Source of the DNA: Crotophaga sulcirostris
Lineage: Eukaryota; Chordata; Aves; Cuculiformes; Crotophagidae
Reading direction: 5' to 3'
Length of the DNA: 64,000 nt
Assembly (NCBI GenBank): GCA_013397455.1
Contig: VYZB01000289.1
Location: forward strand, 310,437 to 374,436
Positions within the stretch are counted from its first letter, which is position 1; each line of letters starts with the position of its first letter. Of this stretch, positions 13,661 through 26,340 are shown piece after piece. A program made the position numbers and the translations under genes. The notes below the pieces were generated by a model that saw nothing but the letters and a program-made list of their open reading frames with translations, did no database searches and was not told where the DNA came from.

Positions 13661-16652
13661 AGGAGAATGGACTGGATTTGTTCCTGTCAGTGCCCCTGGT
13701 GGCACGCGCCCTGCCACAGCTCTAAGTGACTTTTCTCCTGAAAAGCCTGCTGGAGCCAGTCTGTATCCAGGAATAACTTTGGTCTCAGCTGAAAGGGTTT
13801 TTTTCTTACGATAAACGTATTTGGTACAAATGCTGTGTTCAGTGCAATTCATTCCTTCCTTTAGCAATTACAGTAGAGTAAATGAAACTTTCATGAGTTC
13901 AAAGTACACAACTCTCCTTCCAGTCACAGGGTCTGACCATCTTGCATCAACAAGGGGTTTGCTGGTGTTTTTGGGGTCCTTGGGGGACATGGTACTGCTC
14001 ACCCAAGCTGGTGGTATAAACAGTGCTAAATCCTTGCTCAGCAGTCCTGTCCTCAGTAGGATTTGTGTGTCTGCTGACTGAGGCAATTTGTGAGTGTAGT
14101 GCCTTGGAGCAGCAAGGGCAGCTTTCTGCTTTACCTGCAATGGCTGGGATTGCTCCCTACACAAACAAACAGGGCTCGTGGACCACCCATTAGCCGACAG
14201 CCTGTTTCCATTAGCTGAACACCAGCAGTCCCCTCCCCTTGAGGAGGTAAATTATCCTCATGCCCTCCAAGAAGAGCTTTAATTATGAAGAAAATGAAAA
14301 AGTATCTTTTTTCACCACCTAAAACTTGTCAATGGCACAAGACTCCCTGTCCTGTTTTGTGTTTTTCTGGCAAAAAGTGGGGTAAAAGGGTAGGGGTCTA
14401 AGGTTCAGGCAGGCTCTGCGTCTGGTTGGTGTAAGTAGCAGTGTTTTTAGGGAGCTAATTGCTGAGTGTCCAGGCTGTGATATGGCAGTGCTCCCGTGAG
14501 AAAAGATGCTGAAATCCTTCCTCTCAGCAAGTGTGCCTGCAGCAAGCCCCCAGTACCCCACACTGGTGTCTTCTGAGCCCTGAAAGGATCTGGGGCTTAG
14601 CTTGCCTCTCAGGGATGTCAGCAGATACAAATTTCACTTACTGTCACTGGTTCAGTGGCTTAACGTCTCTATGGGGTAGCCATGGCAGCATTTTCAATTA
14701 ACAGGTATGATGTTTCCTGTGCCGGGGCCTGCAAGATTGTGACTCTTCTGTAGCTTGTGCTAATTTTTTTTCAATGCTGGAACAAAATTCAAAGGTAATT
14801 TTAACCTTTTTAAGGAAGTCAGGTAGAAAAGAGAGAGAGGTCTTAGGAGAGGGTGAGATAATCTTTTAATGAATCCAAGCTCTCTTAATCTGATATTTCC
14901 TTTTTTAATTAACGTTATTCTTGCTTTCTTGAAGTTATTCATATCTGCTTGCAAAACTCTCAGCTTTAACAAGGCAACATTTTCTTATGAGAGAACGTTG
15001 CATTATCTCTAGGTAGAAGCCACCCTATTTTACTCTCCAGACCATGTAAAGTGAACTGAGGGAAGATGATGCCCTTTTTTAAGCAATCTAATCTGTGCTG
15101 CTATGAGGCATTATTCTGGGGTGCTAGCTTTCCCTCTGGCATAAGGAGAGGCAAAAGTGGAGGTGAGATTTTGCCTTGATGCTCTGTGACCTTGACAAGT
15201 CAGGCATCACAAATCACTGCAGTTTCAGATCCAGGACTTAAAAATTTCACATCCCTTAATTGGCGGAAATACCCTATCTTTTGAGAAGATCCTCCTGTTT
15301 ACTTGCCTATTAATTTAGCAGCTCCCAAAATAGCAACCTATGATAGTTAGATTCACAATTCATAATTAAAATTCCTACCAGTGTTCAGGCTCCACTGTTG
15401 GTTTCACCCTTATGCCTCTCCATGAGCATCCACTTCAAGGGATGCTTGCCCCCTTCTCATGGAGAGCCCTGTTACTTATCCCGTCAAGTTAACAGGAGGT
15501 CATAGAATAGTTATAAAAATATTATGGATCCCTCCCACATTCCTCACCCATGGCAAAATACTGCAACAAGGAACGATTAGAGCTTTCTAGCAGGGCATCA
15601 AATAAATCTGGAGAGGTATTAGGCAAAACTGAAGCTCTACAGCTGTTGGGGTAGAGGGTGAGTGCAGATGGATGGCTCAAGAAAGGGGTTCCTTTTTTTT
15701 CCCTGTTACTGCTTAGAAGTAAACCTGTTCTACAGGAATGGTGGTATAAATATTTCATTTGATAAAATTAGATATTGTTTGCTCTTTATTCATCAGCTGT
15801 GTTGTGTAGTGATCTTCTAAATTCAGTGAAGTTGGATTAAATTTGCAGAAATGCTGTTTTCCTCAGTTTCTTTCTCAATAGTGGTTATACCAGTTAAGAA
15901 GTTTATTCCATATGTGACCTGTCCTGTAGCAGTCTCTCTACTAAAGTCCTGTGCCTTGCTGAAGTATCGCTGCTGCCAGCTGAGCAGCTTTTAGCTTTGT
16001 CCCTTGGATCCCAGGAGCAGTGTGTAATTCAGCATTTTTGTACACAGGAACTGCAACATTTCCTGCAAGCTGTCCTCCTACACAGTTTCAGCTCACCGAG
16101 TCCTCTCCCTCTGGCTGCTCTGTCTCAGGCTCTGCTTGCAGCTAATGACTGAGTCCTGCTGGCATTGCCAGCCCAGCAAGCAGCCAGGGCGCGTCTTCTC
16201 CCTGCACTGCCTGAGCTTGTATTCTTGACTCCTTCTTTACTCTCTCCTAAGCCCCTGTGGAAGACCTGGGGAAATGTGGGTCTTCCCATACATCTTCTAT
16301 CCCTGGATCTGAGCTGCTGCCTGCTGATATTCTCAGGCTTGGCTATTTGGGATGAGTTGTGCTATGTGGAGTGGGACGATACTGGTTGCTTCTGCTTAGG
16401 CCAAAACAGGGTCACAAAGCTTTCATGCCATTTGAAGGTCCTGGGGAAAAGACTTGTCTGGGCCCACCTGTGTGATAGTCAAGGAACTGATCCAGCATAG
16501 CCTTGACTGTGACATTTGCAATGATACCAGTTTTCAAGCTGAAGGCTGATCTTCATAGGCTTGTTTTAAGTACATTCTCCCAATAAAGAGTGGTCATGGC
16601 TGTATTCATTAGTGACTTCTCTATGGATGACAAGTAGCTGGAAGGTTAAGAG
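13661..16652. other. Unique non-coding stretch, AT-rich from about 14.6 kb
   Basis: No gene recognised. The 14.75-15.5 kb part is AT-rich and contains A/T-rich motif clusters but no repeat I can name. A faint 'ctgtgaccttgacaagtca' near 15185 recalls MIR but is not enough for a call. Confidence 0.4.
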
Positions 16653-16658
16653 TATCGT

Positions 16659-16808
16659 CAGGGGAGGTTTAGGCTTGATATTAGGAAAAAATTCTTCAGT
16701 GAAAGGGTGATTTGCCATTGGAATGTGCTACGCAGGGAGGTGGTGGAGTCGCAGTCCCTGGAGGCGTTTAAGAGGAGATTGGATGAGGCCCTTAGTGCCA
16801 TGGTTTAG
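16659..16808 (+). pseudogene. CR1 ORF2 C-terminal remnant (last 50 codons including stop)
   Basis: In-frame translation starts with residues [11 protein letters not shown] and continues [23 protein letters not shown], and [12 protein letters not shown] before a TAG stop at 16806-16808. This is the conserved C-terminal tail of CR1 ORF2 protein (endonuclease/reverse transcriptase), downstream of the reverse transcriptase domain. The frame has no internal stop or frameshift, but more than 90% of the protein is missing because the insertion is 5'-truncated, so it has no enzymatic role and no promoter of its own. The tail matches the one at 48481 closely, with a few substitutions (for example ICHWN against IGHWN, and SAMV against SAVV). 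Confidence 0.85.
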
Positions 16809-16815
16809 ATTATGA

Positions 16816-16845
16816 GTTGGTGTTGGTGTTAGTGTTAGTGTTGGG
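16816..16845 (+). repeat. Hexanucleotide array GTTGGT/GTTAGT in CR1 3' UTR (5 units)
   Basis: The units read GTTGGT, GTTGGT, GTTAGT, GTTAGT, GTTGGG, directly after the ORF2 stop region of the CR1 copy. Other copies of the same group in this window carry fewer units at the same position: about four at 13391-13660, three to four at 48387-49110, and three at 56855-57038. Confidence 0.85.
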
Positions 16846-16915
16846 TTACATGTTGGACTCGATGATCTCAAAGGTCCTTTCCAACCTTGTAATACTGTGA
16901 TACTGTGATACTGTA

Positions 16916-19900
16916 TCAGAAGCATCTAGAGACCGAATCAACAATTTTAAGAAACTGTTGTATGCTCTTGTCACTGATACTTTTGCAAAGGTCATGTGAG
17001 AACAAAGGACTCGGGTACCAGACTGTGTGGCCACGGAAGGTCTGTCTGACGCTGGAAGTCAGAATCTATTAAAACTTTATCTTGAAGTGAATTAATGTGT
17101 TGATAATGTGCTGCAGAGGGAAGGTCACATACAATCACTGAATTTTTCTCAGAAACCTATTTTGCCGCTCACCACAGCTTTCAGTCTGAAATTATGTATA
17201 CGGAGGAGGGTAGGATGAAAGATGACTCCACCTCCTCCCCCATGAGCCTTTTGGCTAAATATCAGGTGTTAGGGTGGAGTTGTCAGCCACACTATCTGTG
17301 ATTTCCTACATTTACAAGGTAGGAGGGAGCTGGTACTGCAACTTTGGGATACGGTGTGTGAATGAAGAATCTCAGCCTCACAGGGACTCTGGGTCCAGGT
17401 GGCACCTCCAGGTTCTTTGTGCTCATTTCCTCATGAGGATGCACTGGGGCCGGCTCCTACCCTAGTGACCCTCTCAGGAGGGAGCAAAGTGGGCAGCTGC
17501 AGATCAGCAGCTGTGCAATTGCCTTTTCTTTGAGGGTGCCTGCCAGCAAGACACTGCCTGAAGCAGAGAGAAGCTCATCTCTGTGGGCATCCTGGCCAGC
17601 CTCAGACCTGGAGACATCCCGGAGATGGGGCTGGGGACCCTCTGTAACCCTTGTGCAGGCGAAGACTGGGCATGAGGAGAAAGTAGACCTCAAGGAAATA
17701 GCCTCCTGGGGGAAGCTCCTGCAGGGATAAAAAGCCAAAGCCTCTGGAACAGAGCCAGACATTGATGAAGGAAAAAATTTTCTCTTCTTGTGGGGCTTGT
17801 AGTACAGGAAGTGTGGCCCTCTGGGACAGATGTAAATTTAGGCATGTTAAACTAATGCCATACTTGTCTGAGAACTCCCCAAATCCAGGATCTCCCTATT
17901 AAGTACTGTCAGCCAGTTGTAATGGGAGCTGTCGTGTTGGAGATGGTGTCTGCTTCTTTCACTACTTCCCCACCAGTCTGTTCCCAATGTGGTAGGTGAG
18001 GGCTAGGGGAATTTTAAAGCAACAGACATGAGTTATTTCACTTGATTCCTTTAGATTTCCATATGACGTGTTGATATCTGTAACCTCCTGACCATGTCTT
18101 CTGCTCTTGCTGGACAGGGGTGTTAAATGAAGCCCTTCAGACCCTGCTTCAGATGTGGGAAACTGCCTATGTGTCTGTATGTGCTCTTTTCTAGCAGTGC
18201 TGCACCTCATCTTCTGCTGACGCCTACCTCAATCTGAATGGACTTGAGAGCTGCAAGTTTTGGGTCTCTTACTATCCTAATGATGTTGCTGGTGGTTGAT
18301 TGGTTTGTTGGTGAAGTCAGTCTTGAACGTTGACAGATCTGGGTTGACTTTTCAATCCTGCCTTCTGAGCAGGTGGAGTGGCCCTGGGGCTGGTCAGTGC
18401 AGGTCTGTGCTTCAGTTTCCACAGGGGACTGTAAAGAACTATTGCTTCAAACTGCTGTGAGGTAGTTCAGTGTGGCCACATGAGGAAAGGTGTTAAGAGT
18501 ATATCAGGCTAAGTGCCCAAAATATATTAGACTGTCACTCATCAGCTGTGGTCTTCATAGCTGTTACAGTGCAATACACACACAGTCACTTGGCAAGGGC
18601 TTGTCAATGTTAGGAATCTGCTGGATGCACCACTGAGCAGAAACTGCTTGAAGAACCCATATTGCTGTTTCAGGCTTTATTTGGCTATCTTCCAAACAGG
18701 TCTGTGTCTTTAGGAAGTGGTGTTGACTGAGATGTGCTAAGAAGATCTAAGAAGAGAGTAGATAAGTTTTCCTCACCTGCAGAAAATGTGTGGGGTAGAA
18801 ACCCAGAGGACCCTGGCTGCAGGGATGGCATTTAGCATGCATGTGAAGTATTCTGGTTCCATTTCCAAGTGCCTTTTGTTGTGTTAATTGTCCATTATCC
18901 AAGGGTGTTTTCTCAACATGCTTTTGAGGAGAGGCCTAGCCAGATGCAAAACACTACTTTTTGTTGTTGTTTTTTTTTCTAAATGAAGGTGTGCTAGCTG
19001 GATTTGCTTCGGTTTTCAGTCCCAGGGAAAGGGGGATCTGAGTGCTCAGCTGTTCCTAAAACATCGCAGGTGAAAAAAACAAACTAACAGACGCAGCAGG
19101 GATTTTGAGGCAGACAATTGTGGAGCTGAGATCTTTTTCCCCAGCAGAGCTCAGTGCCTGTGGCTTTGAGCAGAGGCTTTGCTTAAAACCAGCCCGAGGG
19201 AACAGCCTCTTTCCTTCGGCAAAGCCTACCGGGGAGAGAGAGGCTGGGTGGGCAATGAGCTCTGGAGGCGCCTGGGGCAGACTCTGACGTGTAAGGGCAA
19301 AGAAGGTCTGAGTCCAGCCAGGACTGGTAAAAGAGTGCATTACTGCTGAGGTTAGGCTTAACAGTTCGTAAAATTAGGGAACAGAAATCAGGACGATTTT
19401 TTTCTGTAAGGTCTGTGCAAGTTGAACAAGAACCCATCCCACCTTGGTCCATGGTGCAGCACTGTCTCCTGTCAAACAATTGAATGTCAAACTGCTGCTG
19501 ATGGCAGAAGATGAAAGAAAAAGTACACGATGTCCAGTTGTGAAGACTCATTTCATTTATTGCTGAAAAACTGCCATTCTGCCTTCATAGCTGTGTATCC
19601 CCTGGGAACTAGTAATGCCAGTTTATATAGTTGCATGAGTCCCCACTGGCTTCATCAGGCCACCCTGCCACAATTGCTCTGTCATGTTCAGCTGAGGGAG
19701 ACCAGAAGTGCATCAGGTGATGTTACTCAGACCCCTGTTGTTTTGGGAACCACGCGGTGCTACAGTCAGCTCTCTGTGCTTAAAATGAAGCTCTTGGTAG
19801 CAGACTGATTATATCAAACACTCAGTGCCCTGGCAGCACTTCTGAAAGCCAAACTCAGAGTGAACGACAGTGTTTTTCCATTCCTTGGAAAGTACATGCT

Positions 19901-20826
19901 CCAAAACTGCTTTCCTTTTCACTGCCTCACCATTCCCTGCACATGGAGGATTTGTTTATGTTAGGCTGTGTAAAAAAACCTACATGTTATCTCAGAGCTG
20001 GGCAGATTAATCCAGAGGAAGATTTACTTGAGTGTAAATCAAAGGCTTTGTTTTCTTGGATAGTTCTTCAGTGTCTTGAGTCTAAATCCATCATGTTATT
20101 CCTGCAACGCTCCAGTATTTCAAAAGAATTTGGAAACTTTGCTGTCCACCACAGTTTGTAACCAGATAGGAAACACTGGGTGTATTGCTGTCTTTTCTTT
20201 TTCTCTTGAGGCTTCTGCTCTACTATCTTTTATCTAATTTATTTTTATGTTATCATTAATATCTGATGTCTAGATGAGGGCTATACAAAAAAAAGCTACA
20301 ACCCAAATCCATGACATGCACTTCTAGTTCTGTGTAAATAGAATCTGATCTGAGCCTGTATAACTGCATGTAACTAATGTGCCCAGGGCTGTACTTAACT
20401 AACCTGTCTCTGCACAGAAGCAGGAAAAATCTCCCATGGTTGCTATATTTTTCTGGTTTTCCTAAGTGTTTCAAGCAGGAATTATAAGGATTTGATGTAA
20501 ATTGCATAAAATGTATTCATTCCCTTGTAGTCCTTGCTGCAAGTGTCAGATTATTTTCCTTGTATTCTCTGGTTGCTGGTGTCCCTCAGGTACAAGCCTA
20601 CCTTGTATGCTATCCTCCAATGTTTGCACCAGGCACTTCAGGAAGTTGATTAGAGCAACAGTCTCTCCCTCTCAACAGGTTTGTTACCTGTGTAATGGGA
20701 ATGATGGTGAGTTGCTGCTTGCTCGGACACCTTGTGGGTTCCTCTGCAGGGAAGCTTTAGAAGTGGGTGACACTTTCATTCCCATCTTCTGCCTTTGAAA
20801 TATCAATGTGTGGAGAATACGGGTCT
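16916..20826. other. Unique non-coding stretch
   Basis: No gene recognised in about 3.9 kb. A weak MIR-like motif ('ctgtgcttcagtttcc') at about 18405-18425 is not supported by flanking similarity. The 19.1-19.3 kb part is GC-richer and has open frames on both strands, without family resemblance. Confidence 0.4.
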
Positions 20827-20859
20827 CAATATATTGACAATATATTGACAATATATTGG
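20827..20859. repeat. Three tandem copies of an 11-bp unit CAATATATTGA
   Basis: Two exact copies and one with a final G in place of A occupy 20827-20837, 20838-20848 and 20849-20859. The unit contains the palindromic core CAATATATTG, so each copy can also pair with its neighbours. Confidence 0.9.
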
Positions 20860-23800
20860 AGGTGGGCCGTCCAAGAAATGTTGGCAGAGCTTTGGAGATT
20901 CAGCAGAACAACATCATGGGTCTGAGATATTTAGAAAGACGGGTGAATCAGATCTGGATGTTGACAGATAGTTTATGGTTTGTGTACAACATCTTAGCTT
21001 CCTTGTGTCCAGTGTGATCTGGAGGCATTCCTGATGAGAAACTGAGTCCTGGCTTCTCTGTTGCATCCACAGGACAAACTGGAGACTTTTGTTTTCTGCT
21101 TTTTTCCAGCAGCTTTGAGTGCTTTTCTGTTGATCACATGTATGAAAGTAAAATGTTTTAAAAAGATACAACAAAATAGCTGTCAGTTGCTGGTGCAGCT
21201 CTTCAGTCTGAGTGAAAGGAAAGTTAAGTGGCCCTGAGGCTGAGCAGCACATCTGGCTGTCAGGCTACAGGGAAGCTGAATGCAAGGGGCTGGTCTGGAG
21301 GAGACAGGAATTCAGACTCTCAGCCAAAGGCCCAGGGATCACAGAGGAAGATGGAAAACCGGGTGCAGGAGTAAGAGTGGTGTTTTTGTGGTGCAACAGC
21401 AGTGAAAAAAAAGCAGAGAGCTTAAGAGATAAAAGGTTAATTAGCTACAGCTCTGGCTGTTGTTTGGTATGTGTCTTACAGTGTGAGGAAACCAGTGTCT
21501 TTAATGAAGCTTCTTCCTTTGGGATATAAATGCTAGGTTCAAATAGCAGTCCCGACAAGGAGAAGTTTTGTTTCCCATGTCACATCAAACTGGAAATGGC
21601 AAGATATCCAAATCAATTGGCTTCTTGTGCTGTCAGGTGCAGAAGACTGAGAATTACCAGCCAATACTTTCCTGGGCTGTTCCTTTAATTTCTTCAAGTT
21701 GCTGATGTGAAAAGTTGCAGTTTCCAACATTTTTGCTCTAGGCCCTGAAGGATCAGCTTCTCTTCCTTTTGGCTTGGGGGTCATCAAAGCAGAGTTCAAG
21801 TGACGAGCCTTTTTGTGCAGCAACTTCAGAACAAGGCAGCTTTCTCCTTCACATTTTGTGCAGCTGCAGGCAGTCATGCACACTCCCCGTATTTTTTTTA
21901 TTCTTTATTCTATCCACATGTGAAGTACCATAACTGAGACCTCAAGAGTGTATTGTTCCTCCATTGCTGCTAGAGATTTCTGTTTATGTGCTGACACTGT
22001 AATAAGATTACAGATCCATGCTCGTGTGAGACTCCAGAAATCAGCACTTGCCTTTGCCTTACAGAACAGACTTTTGGTATATTTCCAGTGCTAGTAAAAG
22101 GTGTTCCCCACAAAAGTGAACTCATGAGCAGATTGTAAGATACCTTTCTCTACTACAGTGGGATTGTCCATGCAATTAATGTCTTCTAAAACCTTTATCA
22201 ACAAAATGAGGGATCTGCTGCTGCATTTATCATATCAATTGCACATCAGCACATTTGGGAGACAGACTATTAGTATATTCAAAAACCATTAGGCAATTCT
22301 CCCAGTGACTTATTTTTTCCATGGTACAAATCTATCCTGGTGAAGCTGATGGCGATTCAGACTACTGTGAGCAAGATCAAATCAGTTAATATCTGCTTAG
22401 AGATTAAAACTTCTTTGTCAATTTTCTGGAAGGTCTAGATAAATAAGAAACCTAAAATCTACCATGGAGGCACTGCCTACTTTGTCAAAGTTTTCTTGGA
22501 AGAAGGTTATCTCTAGACAAGAGGCAGCTCTGAGCTATTGAATTTTTGATCAGCGTTGTTAAACAGGGTGAAAATGTTGCTCATTCCTGAAGGAGCAGAT
22601 TAGTTTTATTCTACCTATAATTTGCTGTCAGGTCCACTAGGGACACGGACAGTCAGTGTGACTCTATGCCCATTGCAATTTCTCTGGTATTGTCACTTAG
22701 GTAATAACTTGACAATTCTCTTGTTACATTTTTCAGTTTGTTCCTCTTTTACAATATCTGCAGGTGATAACTTCAGAGCCTTGCATTCTGCTTTTCACGT
22801 TGTCTTCCAGATCCATTTTATCTCTGTCCAGATCTCATGGACATAGGTATCTCTGTCCGGTTTTGGGGGTGAGGATTGTCTTTTTTTTTTCTCAGCCCAA
22901 GGAAATCTTTTTTTAGTGCACATCAGCTGAACACCAGTTATTTCTGTGAAGTCTGCCTTATTGGAAAGGCTCTGCTATTCTAGTCAGATGTAAAATTAGT
23001 TGTTCTCATGACTCACACAGCCTTTCCTTCCAAAGACTGCATCCTCCATTTCTGGAGTAAGCTACACAGAGATGCTGCTCCCCTGGATGCCCTCCTACAT
23101 GGTGGTAAAGCTATTTGCACTTAGAATTGGATGACATGACATGGTTGGCTGACATAAGCACCTGTCTGATCTTATATTTGGTTCAGTTTTAAAACCAGAT
23201 TCCCATTTTAGCTGCCCAAAACTTAATAGCATAGACAGTATTCCAGCTGATGACGGAGGCATTTTCAAAGGGGTCTGGGATGGAGAGCTTGTTGCTGTCT
23301 CCAGTCCTTGAGGTTAGCAACATCCATGGACACGTGTGGATATTTCAGACCCTATGAAAGAAGCCAGACTAAGGATTTTGTTAAATCTGTAATTCATTGT
23401 CATTTACCTGCATATCTGTGACTGAGCAAAAGCAGTCATGGTGAATTTGCAGGTATTCCAAAGCTTTGCAAGAATTTACAATCCAGGGTAGGATCTATTT
23501 GAAGAAAAAGAATTCTCCTGTTGTCAAATAGTTCCTTGAATTCTGATAAAGTTGTAATGCTTTGTAAATGACCTAAGTCTTTTGAATAAGCCCCAGTAAT
23601 CAAATGCAGTGCTGGGGCTGTCTCACCTACAGTCCCAGCCACCATCCAAATTTACTTGTTTTCTGTTTTCCTTCTGATTTTTCAACTGCTCTCCTATTCA
23701 TCCACTGGTTTTGTATACTCTCTTATGTCACTTTACCACAGCTTTTGACTTCTGATGATAAGCACTGTCCAACACCTGTGAGCATATTGAATTTTCTAGG

Positions 23801-26224
23801 GAATTTAAGAGTTCAACCAAATTATGCTGCCTTGACATTCCCTTTTGAATGCTATGCTAACAATTTGTTGTCCTAGTTAGTACTTCACCTAATTCCTTTC
23901 CAGATGTTTTCTCAGACTTTGTCCCCTAGGAGGTGCTCTGAGATAATTTCCCACTGTTGACAAACTGGCAAGTCCGTTTTCTGTTTGCTCCCTAAATCCT
24001 TGTTTAAACTATTAATATAACACGGCAGTGTGCTAGTTTTCTTTTTTTCTGTAATCTAAAACTCAACAGCTGAGAAACTCTCACTATGAAGGGGACTATT
24101 TTCAGCTAGTTATTTTGTAACCAAAGCTTGGGAGGGAGAAAAAAAGAAAATTCTTTCTGGAAAGAGTGGAAATTGCAGCCTGAAGCTGCTAAAACAAAGG
24201 AATGTATAATGCACTGTTTAAACTGTAAATCCAGGCAAATATCCCTTCAGAATTTGCTCTGGGATTGATGCTTGGCAGCAAATCATGGCTGAAGACAGGG
24301 ATATTTTTGGCCTCAGTTAGGATTTCCCTTCGTTTTGTAGCCAAGTGCAAAACTAACATCCAGCTGCATTGCTAGATATAGCACTGACCTTTTTACCTTA
24401 TTGGACCACAGTTTGACTCTTAATTGAAATTGCAGTATAATTACACCTTATGTCCCAATGGGCACTTGTCTGTCTCATAAAACCAACACAACACATTGGA
24501 ACAATCTGTTCTCAAGTGATACAGAGCAGGCTCTGAGAAAGAATTGCCTCTCATCTGTGCTGGTGGTGGTGGCTCCACCAGAACAGCATGGCCAGAGCTA
24601 CTATTGAAGGAGGCATACATGTGGGTTTGAGAGTTGTGGCTCGTCTCAAGGGAGTTGGCTCCTCCCTTTGCCTGAGCATCAAAAACATTCCCTTGAAGTA
24701 GAAGCAAAACCCCAAAGTCACTGGAAAAAAATTCCTTGAGATCTCACAGCAAGAGGAATTCGTGTCTGTGGAAATCCTGTACTCCTTGAAGATTGTGTGA
24801 CACTAGCACAGGTCTGTAAAGCAGTGTACATGGGTTGTGCTGGTACACCCTGACACTGGCTTCAGGACTGGGATCTTTTCTCTGGCTGTGTTTCAACTTT
24901 GTAATAGGAAAAGCACCAGATTCCATCAGCTCCGCTGCCCTCTTCTTTGCAAAGGCGTCCTGAAGGACAGAAGGCTGTTATGTGTTTGGCTGAGTTCCTG
25001 ATCTGGGCAATTAGAATACCAGAAGCATGAGGACATAAATATGCTGCTTGGTTTAACATGTTTACTTTTGTTTCCTGGACTTCTGATGCTTTCCTGATTG
25101 AAAGAAAATACAGTTTACATCAAAAGGCTCAGTGAACTTTGTGTCAAGGAATATAGTGATATTTATATGGAGACTTACTTGCATTTGCACCCTATACCTT
25201 AATGCTCTGCCTGGGAAGAGGAATGTAGAAGGATTTTGTAACACTGGCTGCACACCCTGTTAGTAGGGATTAAAAGAGGCCTGGCTGATTTTGAAGGTCA
25301 AGGTGTGAGTAAGATACTGCCTGACAAGGCTATGAATAAAAAAGAGCTTATCTGTGCAGCTAAAATGATACCTGCTAACAATGATACAGAAAACAAATGT
25401 TATAGCAGCAAGACAATTCTGGAGTATAGTGCTGAAATAATAATTTGGCACATGCTGCATGTGAAAACTAAGGGCAATTATTCCTTCCTGAACTCTGTCC
25501 AAACTACCTTTCATGGAATCTGATGGGGAATCTGTTACTTTCCTGAACTCCTTCTTGGTCTAGGAGCCATTTCTTCCTATCAGTCTCTGTTCACTTTCTT
25601 TTGGTCATATTCATGCAGTTGTACCCGCTCTGGTCCTTCTTTCTCTCACAGATTCCTCCTCTTTGTTTTATATTTACCTATGAGGACAGCACAAAGAATC
25701 TGCATCTCTAGGAGAGTTACCTGTCCCAGGAGGAATTTCCCACTGCTGAAGATGCATTATCCATCATGATAAAAATGCCTTATGGAGATGAAGTGAAGTG
25801 TGGAGTCTTGGGGACTTGCCTGAAAAGTTGGGTAATTGGTTGCATATGAGGCTGGTTAATCACTGTCATCACTTTGTGTGTTGAGTGTACAAAAGGAGGG
25901 TTGTGTGGTGTCTTGGGGCTGTCTGGAGGAGATGTCCAGGGTTGCAGCACAGTTAGGAAGTTATTGTTCCAAGATCAGCGTGGCTAAATGGCTAATGTTG
26001 GGAAAACGCTAGGAATACAGTGTAAAGACTTTGTGCAAATCATGTCCCTGAAAAACTGCATGCATTTCAAGATGGCATAGGACTGGCAGACATAGGTAGA
26101 TATCTCCTATGGATGTTAATTGGGGGGCGGAATGTGAAAGGGCAATGATGACCCCCACTTCTAGTGGCTCTTTAAAACCAGACAGAAGAATTCAGGGCCT
26201 TGATTTCTCAGCATGGCTATGTTT
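20860..26224. other. Unique non-coding stretch, AT-rich
   Basis: About 5.4 kb without a recognisable gene or interspersed repeat. Numerous T-rich tracts (for example near 22880 and 24040) and stop codons in all frames keep open frames below about 115 codons. Confidence 0.4.
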
Positions 26225-26340
26225 GACCTTCAGCTCTGTGCCTTGCTGTTTTATCTGTAAACTGGGGGTAATGCCACCCTAAACACAGAGGACCTTCCTA
26301 AACTTAGTGCTTGCAGGGTGCTGAGACTGAGCAGTACAGA
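26225..26340 (+). repeat. MIR-like SINE remnant (old)
   Basis: The block 'tttgaccttcagctctgtgc' is followed by 'ttatctgtaaactgggggta' and then 'atgccaccct'. This mirrors the MIR order of 'tgaccttgggcaag', 'ctgtgcctcag', 'tcatctgtaaaatgggg' and 'taataatag'. The core spans about 26226-26282; the downstream part is weaker. It is an ancient, inactive copy with approximate borders. Confidence 0.5.

Larger units (their letters stand above)
16653..16915 (+). mobile_element. CR1 non-LTR retrotransposon, 5'-truncated 3' end (ATACTGTG-tail group)
   Basis: A short CR1 copy with an intact 3' end. It contains the final 50 codons of ORF2, then a 3' UTR with five hexamer units (16816-16845), the conserved 'ggactcgatgatctcaaagg' block, and three copies of the terminal octamer ATACTGTG/A at 16892-16915. 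The 5' end is truncated abruptly near 16653, the usual outcome of incomplete target-primed reverse transcription. It is close to the copy at 48387 (hand comparison gives roughly 20 differences over about 240 shared bases), so the two are members of the same relatively young group. Confidence 0.93.

Noticed and set aside
13529..13867. 112-codon minus-strand open frame running into the CR1 copy at 13391
   Set aside because: Within the CR1 part it follows the wrong phase for ORF2, so it is a chance frame.
15170..15240. MIR-like phrase 'ctgtgaccttgacaagtca'
   Set aside because: A single block with no collinear neighbours.
18400..18470. MIR-like phrase 'ctgtgcttcagtttcc'
   Set aside because: The expected following core ('catctgtaaaatgg') is absent.
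20685..20725. MIR-like phrase 'acctgtgtaatgggaatgat'
   Set aside because: Isolated resemblance only; neither flank matches.
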